Part shown: positions 23,979 to 32,286 of the stretch, piece by piece
How positions within the stretch are numbered: position 1 is the stretch's first letter
Layout: every line of letters begins with the position of its first letter
NCBI GenBank assembly: GCA_903884235.1
Contig: CAISEB010000022.1
Span: 1 to 44,058 of the forward strand
DNA: 44,058 nucleotides
DNA from: an uncultured Pseudomonadota bacterium
Lineage (GTDB): Bacteria > Pseudomonadota > Gammaproteobacteria > Steroidobacterales > Steroidobacteraceae
Direction: 5' to 3'
Translations under genes and position numbers: made by a program
The notes under the pieces: generated by a model
Told to the model about the DNA's origin: nothing
The model's database searches: none
The model's input: only the letters and a program-made list of their open reading frames with translations

Positions 23979-24428
23979 ATGGTCGACGTCCAGCGGGGGC
24001 TGCGTGCCCTGATCCTCTTTGCGGCAATCGCCTGCCTCGCGGCACCCGTCGCGCGCGCGGCCGAGCCGATCCGCCTCGTCGAGCGCGCCTCGAACGAGCA
24101 TGTGCTCGACCTGGGTGCGCACGGCGATTCCCTCGGCGACCTCCTGGTCTTCGCGAACCCCCTGTACGACGCGGCCAATGCCAAGGCGCTCGGCACCAGC
24201 AACGGCTCTTGTGTCAGGACGGTCGTCGGCAAGCGCTGGCAGTGCGCATGGACCATGACGCTCGCGACAGGCCAGCTGCAGATTGGCGGTGAATATCCTG
24301 ACGAAGGGGACGCCGACTTCGCGATCACCGGTGGCACCGGCCGCTACGCCGGCGCCCGCGGCACGCTGCACGTCCACGCCCGTGACGCCGGGCACACGAG
24401 CTACGACTTCATCGTCTCGCTGCTTTGA
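23979..24428 (+). CDS. Exported allene-oxide-cyclase/dirigent-like barrel protein
   Basis: 149 residues with a Sec signal peptide (about 8-28, A-R-A-A). The rest resembles the allene oxide cyclase/dirigent beta-barrel superfamily: F-A-N-P-L-Y-D mid-domain, then a Cys-containing C-V-R-T-V-V-G-K-R-W-Q-C-A-W-T, and the characteristic I-T-G-G-T-G-R-Y-A-G-A-R-G-T-L loop that plant dirigent proteins also show. In plants these barrels guide coupling or cyclisation of bound intermediates; in bacteria the role is unknown. The two Cys may form a disulfide. AAGGGGG precedes the ATG. Location between an AraC gene and a GcvT-type flavoprotein, with the shared upstream motif, ties it to the catabolic island. 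Assignment rests on motif resemblance. Confidence 0.7.
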   Translation: MVDVQRGLRALILFAAIACLAAPVARAAEPIRLVERASNEHVLDLGAHGDSLGDLLVFANPLYDAANAKALGTSNGSCVRTVVGKRWQCAWTMTLATGQLQIGGEYPDEGDADFAITGGTGRYAGARGTLHVHARDAGHTSYDFIVSLL

Positions 24429-24443
24429 TCGACCCCGCAGCCG

Positions 24444-24462
24444 GCGCCGCGAGGCGCGGCGC
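24444..24462 (+). terminator. Hairpin after the barrel gene
   Basis: An 8-bp perfect stem GCGCCGCG / CGCGGCGC with an AGG loop, 15 bases past the stop. The following bases (GTGCTTCCG) are only weakly T-rich, so termination may be partial. Confidence 0.4.
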
Positions 24463-24497
24463 GTGCTTCCGTAGAACGCCCACGCCAGGTATCCCCG

Positions 24498-26951
24498 TTG
24501 AGCACTAGCCCACTTCCCACCCAGGCCCGCGTCGTCATCATCGGCGGCGGCGTGATCGGCTGCTCGATCGCCTACCACCTCGCGAAGCTCGGCTGCCGCG
24601 ATGTCGTGCTGCTGGAGCGCAAGCAGCTGACGTCCGGGACGACGTGGCACGCAGCAGGCCTGTTGACGACGCTGCGCGACACCGAAACCCAGACCAAGCT
24701 CGCGAAATACACGCAGGATCTCTATCGGAGCCTCGAGGCCGAGACCGGCCAGTCGACCGGGCTGATCGGCTGCGGTTCCATCCAGCTCGCGATGACGGCC
24801 GACAAGGCGATCGAGATGCGCCGGGGCCTGCACATGGCGACCTCGTTCGGCGTCGAGGCTCGTGAGATCACGCGCGACGAGGTCAAGGCGATGTGGCCGC
24901 TCGCGGACGTCAGCGACCTGCAGGCGGCGTTCCACTTCCCGAACGACGCCCGCGTGAACCCGACCGACGTCACGCAGGCGCTCGCCCGGGGCGCGCGCCA
25001 GAACGGCGTGCGCATCTTCGAGCACACGGCCGTGACCGCGATCCTGCAGGAGCACGGCACCGTCACCGGAGTCAGCACCGACGCGGGCGACATCAAGGCC
25101 GAGATCGTCGTGAACTGCGCGGGCATGTGGGCCCGCACGGTCGGCAGGATGGCGGGCGTCAACGTCCCGCTGCAGGCCGCGGAGCACTACTACCTGATCT
25201 CCGAGCCGGTCGCGGGCGTCCACCCGCTGCTGCCGATCCTGCGCGATCCGGGCAACTCGGCCTACATCCGCGAGGAGGCCGGCAAGATTATGGTCGGCCT
25301 GTTCGAGAAGGCCGCGAACCCATGGGCGCTCGACGGTATCCCGGAGGATTTCTGCTTCGGCGACATCCCGCCCGACTGGGATCGGATGACGCCCTACATC
25401 GAAAAGGCGATGCGTCGGGTTCCGATTCTTCTGGAGACCGGAATCAAGCTGCTGTTCTGCGGCCCGGAATCCTTCACGCCGGACCACAACTACCTGATGG
25501 GCGAGGCGCCGAACCTCAGGAACTTCTTCGTCGCCGCGGGCTTCAACTCGCTCGGCATCCTGTCGGGGGGTGGCGCCGGGCAGGTGATGGCGCAGTGGAT
25601 CGTGGATGGCCATCCGTCGATGGACGTCTGGTCCGTGAACCTGCGGCGAACCCATCCCTGGCAGGACAACGATCGCTTCCTGCAGGATCGCATCGTCGAG
25701 GCGCTCGGCATCGGCTACCAGGATCACTGGCCGTACCGGCAGTGGGAGACCGCGCGAGGCGTCAAGAAGTCCATCCTCCATGACCGCCTTGCGGCCGCCG
25801 GCGCCTGCTTTGGCGAGGGCGCGGGTTGGGAACGGCCGAACTGGTACGCGAACCCGGGCCAGGCGCCGGTCTACGAGTACAGCTGGGGCCGGCAGAACTG
25901 GTGGGCGAACAGCGCGGCCGAGCATGCCGCGGTGCGCAACGCCGTGGGCGTCTTCGAGCAGTCCTCCTTCAGCAAGCTCCTGGTGCAGGGACGTGACGCC
26001 GTCACGGTGCTGAATCGCCTGTCGACGGCCAACGTCGACGTCGCGGTCGGCCGCTGCGTCTACACGCAGTTCCTGAATCCCCGCGGCGGCATCGAGGCGG
26101 ACCTCACGGTCACGCGGCTCGCCGCGGACAAGTTCCTGGTCCTGACGGCCGCCTTCACGCAGACGCACGTCGAATCCTGGATCCAGAACCACGTGCCCGA
26201 AGGCGCGTTCTGCGTGATCACCGACATTTCCGGCGCCTACGCGATGCTCAACGTGCAGGGCCCGCGCTCGCGCGAGCTGCTGCAGTCGCTGTCGGGGGAC
26301 GACTTCTCGCATGCCGGATTCCCGTTCGGGACCTGCCGCGACGTGCGCCTCGGCCACCAGACGGTCATGGCGATCCGCCTCACCTACGTCGGCGAACTCG
26401 GCTGGGAGCTCTACATCCCGACCGCTTTCGCGCTGCCGGTGTACGACGCACTCGTCGAGGCCGGACAGGCGTTCGGGCTGCGCCACTGCGGCTACCACGC
26501 GCTGAACTCGCTGCGCATCGAGAAGGCCTATCGGGAGTGGTCCCACGACATCGGCCCCGACGATTCGCCGCTCGAGGCCGGGCTCGGCTTCACCTGCGCG
26601 TGGCAGAAGGCCGGGGGCTTCATCGGCATGGAGGCGCTCGCCGCGCAGCGCACGGCCGGGGTGCCGAAGCGCCGACTGGTGCAGTTCCTGCTCGAGGATG
26701 CACAGCCGGTCGTCTACCACAATGAACCGATCTACCGGGATGGCCACCGGGTCGGGTTCGTGACCTCGGGCATGTACGGCCACACGCTCGGCGCGTGCGT
26801 CGCGATGGCCTTCGTCGGCCACCCCGATGGCGCGAGTGATGAATTCGTGCTCGGGGGTCGCTACGAGATCCAGCTCGCCAACGAACGGGTCGGCGCGCGA
26901 CCGTCGCTCGTGCCGATGTACGACCCGAAGAACCTCAGGATTCGACAGTAA
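24498..26951 (+). CDS. Dimethylglycine/sarcosine dehydrogenase-like flavoprotein with GcvT domain
   Basis: 817 residues. The N-terminal DAO-type FAD domain has I-I-G-G-G-V-I-G-C-S-I-A-Y-H and the stretch S-G-T-T-W-H-A-A-G-L-L, where His51 matches the covalent flavin histidine of dimethylglycine dehydrogenase. A central FAO_M-type linker is followed by an aminomethyltransferase (GcvT) domain from about 425 to the end, with Y-T-Q-F-L-N-P-R-G-G-I-E-A-D-L-T and the C-terminal barrel. Such enzymes remove a methyl group from N-methylated amines and pass it to tetrahydrofolate or release formaldehyde. The start is TTG 24498, with a poor ribosome binding site. The upstream aldehyde dehydrogenase could handle an aldehyde from such chemistry (inference). 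Exact substrate unknown. Confidence 0.88.
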   Translation: MSTSPLPTQARVVIIGGGVIGCSIAYHLAKLGCRDVVLLERKQLTSGTTWHAAGLLTTLRDTETQTKLAKYTQDLYRSLEAETGQSTGLIGCGSIQLAMTADKAIEMRRGLHMATSFGVEAREITRDEVKAMWPLADVSDLQAAFHFPNDARVNPTDVTQALARGARQNGVRIFEHTAVTAILQEHGTVTGVSTDAGDIKAEIVVNCAGMWARTVGRMAGVNVPLQAAEHYYLISEPVAGVHPLLPILRDPGNSAYIREEAGKIMVGLFEKAANPWALDGIPEDFCFGDIPPDWDRMTPYIEKAMRRVPILLETGIKLLFCGPESFTPDHNYLMGEAPNLRNFFVAAGFNSLGILSGGGAGQVMAQWIVDGHPSMDVWSVNLRRTHPWQDNDRFLQDRIVEALGIGYQDHWPYRQWETARGVKKSILHDRLAAAGACFGEGAGWERPNWYANPGQAPVYEYSWGRQNWWANSAAEHAAVRNAVGVFEQSSFSKLLVQGRDAVTVLNRLSTANVDVAVGRCVYTQFLNPRGGIEADLTVTRLAADKFLVLTAAFTQTHVESWIQNHVPEGAFCVITDISGAYAMLNVQGPRSRELLQSLSGDDFSHAGFPFGTCRDVRLGHQTVMAIRLTYVGELGWELYIPTAFALPVYDALVEAGQAFGLRHCGYHALNSLRIEKAYREWSHDIGPDDSPLEAGLGFTCAWQKAGGFIGMEALAAQRTAGVPKRRLVQFLLEDAQPVVYHNEPIYRDGHRVGFVTSGMYGHTLGACVAMAFVGHPDGASDEFVLGGRYEIQLANERVGARPSLVPMYDPKNLRIRQ

Positions 26952-26958
26952 CAGGACC

Positions 26959-26988
26959 GCCGCGGGAGCCGGCGACGGCCCCCGCGGC
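26959..26988 (+). promoter_or_regulatory. Long GC hairpin between flavoprotein and TonB receptor genes
   Basis: An 8-bp stem GCCGCGGG / CCCGCGGC continues past one mismatch into GCCG / CGGC closed by a GCGA tetraloop, 7 bases after the flavoprotein stop and 38 before the receptor start. No T-run. It may reduce read-through or protect the upstream mRNA end. Confidence 0.45.
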
Positions 26989-27026
26989 AGATGGACCTCA
27001 ACGACAATCGCCGGAGAACACGACCC

Positions 27027-29387
27027 ATGACGACATCCGCGCTTTCACGCGCACTGCGCATCGCATGCTCCATCGGCCTCGCGGTCGCCGCCGTCGGGCC
27101 GGGCATCGTCCAGGCCGCCGAACAGGTCGTCCTCGACGAGGTGATCGTCACCGCAGAGCGCCGCTCCGAGCGCGCCCAGGACGTGCCCATCGCGATTTCG
27201 GCCTTCTCGGCCGCAGACCTCGAGGCCCGCGGCGTCCGCCAGGCCGGTGACATCGCCGCCGGCGTCCCGAACCTGATGCTCAGCTCGCCCTACGGCGAGG
27301 AGGCCCAGCCGACGTTCGCGCTGCGCGGCGTGACAACCAATGACTGGAGCCAGAACCAGAGCAGCCCGATCGCGATGTACGTCGACGACGTCTACAAGAG
27401 CGTCGGCGCCGTGCAGGCGCTGCAGACCTACGACCTCGATCGAGTGGAAGTGCTGCGCGGCCCCCAGGGCACGCTCTACGGCAAGAACGCGACCGGCGGC
27501 GCGATGAACTTCTATTCGCGCAACCCGAGCCTGACCGAGACGGACGGCTACATCACGGCCGGCTTCGGTAACTACAACGCGCGCACCGTGACGGCCGCGG
27601 CCGGGACGCCGATCATCGAGAACGAGCTCGGCGTGCGCGCGGCCGTCTACTACGCGCAGCGCGATGGCTGGGTGCGCAGCGTCGTTCCCGGCGTGCAGCC
27701 GCTCAATGGCGTGGACGCGGTGTCCGTGCGCCTCTCGTTGCTGTGGAAGCCGAACGACCGGCTCACGGCGCTGCTCAAGTTCAACGCCACGGATTCCGGG
27801 GGTACGCCGTACGGCGCCCACGCGCTCAACAACAATCCGGACGTGACCGGGTTCAGCGGCGATTACGGCTGGTTCAACAGCGGCGCGAAGTACGCGATCC
27901 ACAAGAAGCTCAAGAACGACGGCGCGTCGCTGAAGCTGGACTGGCAGGTCTCGGATCACTACACGCTCACGTCCGTCACCGGCTTCGACTACGGCCTCTG
28001 GTTCGAGAAGAGCGACGACGGCGCGCTCGCGGTGACCGACGCCGGAACCGCGATCCACCTCGACGACCCGAACACGTATTCCTCCAGCGTGAACGCGTTC
28101 TCCCAGGAACTGCGCATTTCCTCGCATGACCTCGGCAAGTTCGGCTGGCTGGCGGGCGTATTCTACGGTCGCGACAGCACCCACGCTTCGGAGACCTTCC
28201 ACTTCTTCGATTCTTCCTGTCCCGGGTGCTTCGTCACGCCGGATGGCACATCACTGTGGGGCTTCGACGAGTTCAACAGTTTCGACCAGGTCCGCGAGAG
28301 CAAGGCGATGTTCCTGAACGCGACCGTCAACTTCACGCCGAAGCTCACGCTGCGCGCCGGCGTCCGCTACACCAAGGACGACATCTCGATCAGCAACTTC
28401 TACGCCCTCGAGGGCGGCCTGACGGACTTCCCCGCCGCCCTCGGGCCGGACTCGGTGACGACGCTCTGGACGCAGACGATCCCCTACGTCGACACGATCA
28501 GCTACATCAACTACGTGCCGGGCACCGCGGTGCAGGGCATGGTAACGCCGCGCTTCAGCAACTCCGACAGCAACGTCAGCATCAAGGTCGGCCTCGACTA
28601 CAAGGTCTCGGACGACGTTCTGACGTACCTCACGTTCAGCCAGGGGTATCGTGGCGCCGCATTCAACGGCCAGGCGTTCAACAACCCCTCCGAGCTCACC
28701 TTCGCGAAGCCGGAGAAGCTCGATTCGTTCGAGGCCGGCGTCAAGAGCTCCCTCCTCGACAAGCGCGTCGAACTCAATGCGGCCGCCTTCTACTACCGCT
28801 ACCGGGACCAGCAGTTCCTCGACACGTACTGCGCGGCGCCCACCGACACCGGCTGCGCCGGCACCGGCTTCGTGACCTCGAACGCCCCGCGCTCGCGGAT
28901 CATGGGCGGCGAGGCGGAACTGCGTGCGCGACCGGCGCCCAGCCTCGAGCTGCGTGCGAGCGTCGGCGTCCTTGACTCGAAGTACCAGGAGCTGTACCTG
29001 CACTTCGCGGATCGCTCCGGCAACAAGCTGATCATGGCGCCGGACGTCAGCGGCAGCCTGTCGGCCGACTGGCGCGCAGCCCGGTTCGAGACGGGTGACC
29101 TGCACTTCGAGGTGGATGCGAACTACTACGGCAAGCAGTACTTCGACGCCCTGAACACCGACCGCATCTCGCAGCCGGCCTACTCGGTCGTGAATGCGCG
29201 GCTCTCGCTGCTCGGCAACTCCTCGCACCACTTCTCCGCAGCGCTCTGGGCGAAGAACCTGACCAATCGCCAGTACCTCGCGTATGGCCTCGCGCAGCGC
29301 AACCCCGAGGACGGCGGCCTCGGCTTCGACTACGTGCTCGTGGGCGAGCCACGCATGTACGGCGCCGAAGTCACCTTCCGGTACTGA
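27027..29387 (+). CDS. TonB-dependent outer-membrane receptor
   Basis: 786 residues from ATG 27027, chosen because GGAGA lies 10 bases upstream and it puts the signal peptide (about 8-30, V-Q-A-A) at the N-terminus; ATG 26991 would add twelve charged residues. A TonB-box-like V-L-D-E-V-I-V-T-A is followed by the plug domain with R-V-E-V-L-R-G-P-Q-G-T-L-Y-G-K-N-A-T-G-G-A-M-N, then the barrel ending G-A-E-V-T-F-R-Y with a terminal aromatic residue. It would import a substrate too large or scarce for porins. Position after the N-demethylating flavoprotein and before an exported esterase suggests uptake of a related organic compound. Ligand unknown. Confidence 0.92.
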   Translation: MTTSALSRALRIACSIGLAVAAVGPGIVQAAEQVVLDEVIVTAERRSERAQDVPIAISAFSAADLEARGVRQAGDIAAGVPNLMLSSPYGEEAQPTFALRGVTTNDWSQNQSSPIAMYVDDVYKSVGAVQALQTYDLDRVEVLRGPQGTLYGKNATGGAMNFYSRNPSLTETDGYITAGFGNYNARTVTAAAGTPIIENELGVRAAVYYAQRDGWVRSVVPGVQPLNGVDAVSVRLSLLWKPNDRLTALLKFNATDSGGTPYGAHALNNNPDVTGFSGDYGWFNSGAKYAIHKKLKNDGASLKLDWQVSDHYTLTSVTGFDYGLWFEKSDDGALAVTDAGTAIHLDDPNTYSSSVNAFSQELRISSHDLGKFGWLAGVFYGRDSTHASETFHFFDSSCPGCFVTPDGTSLWGFDEFNSFDQVRESKAMFLNATVNFTPKLTLRAGVRYTKDDISISNFYALEGGLTDFPAALGPDSVTTLWTQTIPYVDTISYINYVPGTAVQGMVTPRFSNSDSNVSIKVGLDYKVSDDVLTYLTFSQGYRGAAFNGQAFNNPSELTFAKPEKLDSFEAGVKSSLLDKRVELNAAAFYYRYRDQQFLDTYCAAPTDTGCAGTGFVTSNAPRSRIMGGEAELRARPAPSLELRASVGVLDSKYQELYLHFADRSGNKLIMAPDVSGSLSADWRAARFETGDLHFEVDANYYGKQYFDALNTDRISQPAYSVVNARLSLLGNSSHHFSAALWAKNLTNRQYLAYGLAQRNPEDGGLGFDYVLVGEPRMYGAEVTFRY

Positions 29388-29393
29388 GGCCCG

Positions 29394-29422
29394 GGCGGGA
29401 GGGTAGCCACTACCCTCCCGCC
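29394..29422 (+). terminator. Strong hairpin after the TonB receptor
   Basis: A 13-bp perfect stem GGCGGGAGGGTAG / CTACCCTCCCGCC with a CCA loop begins 7 bases after the receptor stop. The stability and place suit a transcription end, though no T-run follows. Confidence 0.6.
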
Positions 29423-29478
29423 GCCCGCGCGGTTCCCGCTACACTCCCCGCCTCGATGGTTGGAATTCGAGGCGACAC

Positions 29479-31110
29479 GTGAACTGCAAGACGCTCCTCG
29501 CGGCACTTTGCGTGCCGCTGTGCTTCGCGCTCGTCCCTGCGCCGACAGCCACCGCGGCAAGCCACACCTTCGCCCCGGGCGCACCCGACACGATCGTCGT
29601 CACAGACCATGGGCGCGTCCGCGGCTTCATCGGCGAGGGCGCCCGAGAATTCCGCGGCATCCCGTTTGCGGCGCCACCGACCGGAGAGCGTCGCTGGACG
29701 TCGCCGGCGCCGATCGCACCGTGGAGCGGGATCCTGGACGCGACCCACTACCGGGATGCCTGCCCACAGGTGTCGCGCTACGGTCTCACCGAGGCGAGCG
29801 ACGTCGAGGATTGCCTCTATCTCAACGTCGCCACACCGGCGACCGCCGCACGGGACGGCAAGCCTCGCGCCGTGCTGGTCTGGATCCATGGCGGTGCGTT
29901 CGTTGGTGGTGGTGCCAACCTCTATCCGCTCGATTACCTGGCCCTGCAGGGCGACCTCGTCGTCGTCTCCATCAATTACCGACTTGGCGCGCTCGGCTAC
30001 CTGTCGCACCCCGCGTTCCCGGCTGACCGCGCCGGCGGCTACGCGCTCGAGGACCAACGTGCGGCGCTTCGCTGGGTGCAGCGGAATATCGCCGCGTTCG
30101 GAGGCGACCCGCATCGGGTGACCATCGCAGGCGAATCGGCCGGTGCCGCGAACGTGTGCATGCAGATGTTCGCGCCCGAGGAGGCGAAGGGACTCTTCCA
30201 GGGGGCAATCGTCCAGAGCGCAGGCTGCGCACGCCGCCTGAGGACCGTCGAGGAAGCGCAGTCGGTCGGGCTCAAGGTCGCCGCCAAGCTCGGCTGCAAC
30301 GACCCGAAGACGGCAGCCGCCTGCCTGCGCGCGGCGCCACTGCAGGCCCTCCTGCAGGCACAGACGGAAGTCACGGCCACCGAGCTGATCGCGTTCGCCC
30401 CGAGCGCAGGGTCGAAGACGCTCCCTCGCCAGCCGCTCGATGCGCTCGACTCCGGCGACTTCGTGCGCGTACCGGTCATGAACGGCGGCAACCGCGACGA
30501 GATGCGCCTGTACGTGGGCTACGATGTCGCCGCCGGTCGCAAGGTCACGCCGGAGAATTACGCCGCGGCCCTCGCCGCGGTCTATGGCGCGCACGGCGCC
30601 GAGGTCCTCGCGCACTATCCGCTCGATGCGTATCCGTCGGCGCCCTCCGCCCTCGGGAGCGCGATGTCCGACTACCAGCCTAGCGGCATCCTGGCCAACT
30701 GTAGCTTCCTCGAGACGGCGCGGCGCGCCTCGCGGCATGTGCCCCTCTACGAGTACGAATTCACCGACCGCGCTGCACCCCCGGTGATGGACGACCCGGG
30801 CTTCGAACTCGGCGCCGTGCACTCCGCGGAACTCCCCTACCTGTTCCCGCATTTCTCGAACAAGACCCTGCTCGATGGGCCGGACCTCGGGTCGGGCTCG
30901 CAGCGCCTTTCGGGCCAGATGGTTCGCTACTGGGCGGCGTTCGCGCGCCATGGGCGACCGGACGCCAAGGACCTGCCGGCGTGGCCGCAGTTCCGCACCC
31001 TCGCCGACGTGCAGCGCCTGCACCCGGACACGCTCGGGCCCTTCGATGCCGGCGTCGCCCACCAGTGCTCGTTCTGGCAGTCGCTGTATCCGCAGGAACT
31101 CGGGCGATAA
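29479..31110 (+). CDS. Exported type B carboxylesterase
   Basis: 543 residues, normal for the family. A signal peptide (about 3-27, A-T-A-A) is followed by the alpha/beta hydrolase fold of type B carboxylesterases: G-I-P-F-A-A-P-P at 61-68, the oxyanion stretch W-I-H-G-G-A-F, nucleophile Ser220 in G-E-S-A-G-A, an acidic residue in N-R-D-E-M, and the catalytic His in G-A-V-H-S-A-E-L-P-Y. It hydrolyses esters in the periplasm or outside the cell. GTG 29479 has CGAGGCG upstream. Cys95 and Cys112 (D-A-C-P-Q ... E-D-C-L-Y-L-N) match the disulfide common in the family. Next to the TonB receptor, it could process the ligand before or after uptake (inference). Confidence 0.92.
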   Translation: MNCKTLLAALCVPLCFALVPAPTATAASHTFAPGAPDTIVVTDHGRVRGFIGEGAREFRGIPFAAPPTGERRWTSPAPIAPWSGILDATHYRDACPQVSRYGLTEASDVEDCLYLNVATPATAARDGKPRAVLVWIHGGAFVGGGANLYPLDYLALQGDLVVVSINYRLGALGYLSHPAFPADRAGGYALEDQRAALRWVQRNIAAFGGDPHRVTIAGESAGAANVCMQMFAPEEAKGLFQGAIVQSAGCARRLRTVEEAQSVGLKVAAKLGCNDPKTAAACLRAAPLQALLQAQTEVTATELIAFAPSAGSKTLPRQPLDALDSGDFVRVPVMNGGNRDEMRLYVGYDVAAGRKVTPENYAAALAAVYGAHGAEVLAHYPLDAYPSAPSALGSAMSDYQPSGILANCSFLETARRASRHVPLYEYEFTDRAAPPVMDDPGFELGAVHSAELPYLFPHFSNKTLLDGPDLGSGSQRLSGQMVRYWAAFARHGRPDAKDLPAWPQFRTLADVQRLHPDTLGPFDAGVAHQCSFWQSLYPQELGR

Positions 31111-31123
31111 ACCACGACGCGCG

Positions 31124-31141
31124 TCCCGGCGAGCGCCGGGA
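31124..31141 (+). terminator. Hairpin after the carboxylesterase
   Basis: A 7-bp perfect stem TCCCGGC / GCCGGGA with a GAGC loop, 13 bases past the stop. No T-run, so a weak candidate. Confidence 0.4.
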
Positions 31142-31189
31142 GGGCCCGGTAGGATGCGACCCGGCCCGAGTCGGGCACGAGGAGCCATC

Positions 31190-31657
31190 ATGAAATTGAT
31201 CTATGCCGCGCTCGCTATCGGCCTCTGCGGCTGCGCATCCGTCGCGCCCGTCACACAGGGCCAGCCACCGCCGCCCCCGCGCGTGGACTCAGGGTGGATC
31301 CAGGCAGCACCGAAGGGCCAGTTCGAAACCTGGGGCTTCGCGACCATCACGAATCCAGGCAAGGCTGACTCGATCGTGGAGGTTCGCTCGCCGGACGCGG
31401 CCAGCGTCGTGCTGCGCGCGACCACCGTCACCGATGCGGGACGCAAGGTCAGGACGGTCGTCTCGATTCCCGTGCCGGCAGCGAGCACGCTGGTTTTGAA
31501 CGCCAACACCTACTTCGTCGCATTCATCGAGGCGACCCACGCGTTCAGCCCGGGACAATCCATCACGGCGACGATGAAGTTCGCGAGCGGCGCGACCGTG
31601 CCCGTCACGTTTCACATCACGGCGGCGGAAGGCGATCCGGCGGACGCCGGACGCTGA
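31190..31657 (+). CDS. PCu(A)C-fold lipoprotein lacking the copper ligands
   Basis: 155 residues. The signal ends in L-C-G-C (Cys15), a lipobox, followed by a proline-rich linker. The domain from about 45 to 143 follows the PCu(A)C copper chaperone pattern (A-T-I-T-N-P-G-K-A-D ... V-R-S-P-D-A-A-S-V-V-L ... S-I-P-V-P-A-A-S-T-L-V-L). In copper-binding members the ligands are a His and Met after that Val-x-Leu and a His-x-Met after the Tyr of the last strand. Here they are Arg76, Thr78, Phe109 and Ala111, so no copper site remains. GAGGAG lies upstream of the ATG. It sits near the multicopper oxidase locus but on the other strand. Role unknown. Confidence 0.7.
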   Translation: MKLIYAALAIGLCGCASVAPVTQGQPPPPPRVDSGWIQAAPKGQFETWGFATITNPGKADSIVEVRSPDAASVVLRATTVTDAGRKVRTVVSIPVPAASTLVLNANTYFVAFIEATHAFSPGQSITATMKFASGATVPVTFHITAAEGDPADAGR

Positions 31658-31680
31658 TTCAGCGGGAATCGGAGGCGCCG

Positions 31681-31704
31681 GCGCTCCCCTGAAGCCGGGA
31701 GCGC
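31681..31704. terminator. Bidirectional hairpin between convergent genes
   Basis: A perfect 8-bp stem GCGCTCCC / GGGAGCGC with an 8-base loop lies in the 72-base gap between two convergent genes and could serve both strands. No strong T-run on either side. Confidence 0.5.
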
Positions 31705-31729
31705 AGGCCCCTGCCTGTCTGGCGGTGGC

Positions 31730-32197
31730 CTAGGGGATCATCCCGAGCGCACGCTGGTATTCAACGCGATTGGTCATCAGGTAACGGCGAATCGTCGCCG
31801 GGTTCCCGACCGCAGAGGGCTGGCCTGCGGCGTACGCGGCACGGGCCTGCGCGATCGCATCGTCACGACGCTGCGCGATTGCCGGCTTCGTCGAGGGCCG
31901 CTTGGCGGTGGCATCCGTCGGCGCGATCGAGTCGGATTCGCGCGCCGCCACTTCGCCGACGATGCCGGCCGCTGCCGGGGCCGGGGCCCTTGCAACGGCG
32001 GCCGCAGGAGCGGGCACCTCGACCGGAGCGGTGTAGCTAAACAGCTGCTCGCACTGCCCCTGCGGTACGTTCGTCAGCGACACAGTGCCGCTGCTCGGGT
32101 CCGTGCAGGAATACATCGCGTTCTCGGCGTGGGCCGACCCCACCGCGGCGACGCTGGCGCCCACCGCGAAGAGGATACCGAACAAGGTCTTCTTCAT
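31730..32197 (-). CDS. Small exported protein, DUF4124-like N-terminus
   Basis: 155 residues. A signal peptide (about 3-24, A-H-A-E) is followed by a short domain, Y-S-C-T-D-P-S-S-G-T-V-S-L-T-N-V-P, which resembles DUF4124 proteins that begin with a strand-turn-strand unit, here with two Cys that could pair. An Ala/Pro-rich linker and a charged helical C-terminus (R-R-D-D-A-I-A-Q-A-R-A-A-Y) complete it. ATG 32197 is chosen because GGAGA lies upstream and it starts the signal peptide. It lies just downstream of the mofC-like gene on the same strand, 89 bases away, so it may be the last gene of that locus. Function unknown. Confidence 0.65.
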   Translation of the reverse strand: MKKTLFGILFAVGASVAAVGSAHAENAMYSCTDPSSGTVSLTNVPQGQCEQLFSYTAPVEVPAPAAAVARAPAPAAAGIVGEVAARESDSIAPTDATAKRPSTKPAIAQRRDDAIAQARAAYAAGQPSAVGNPATIRRYLMTNRVEYQRALGMIP

Positions 32198-32286
32198 GAG
32201 AGATCTCCGGCAACAATCTGTCAGGGACTCGATCCGGCGAGCCGCATCCTGCGACTCGTGGGAAATTGGTTTGGAATCAGGGAATT

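Noticed and set aside
22737-26822. Long minus-strand open frame of over 1,300 codons
   Set aside because: Antisense to the permease end, AraC, barrel and flavoprotein genes, all of which have clear family motifs on the plus strand.
31190-31657. Functional copper chaperone PCu(A)C
   Set aside because: None of the four expected copper ligands is present.
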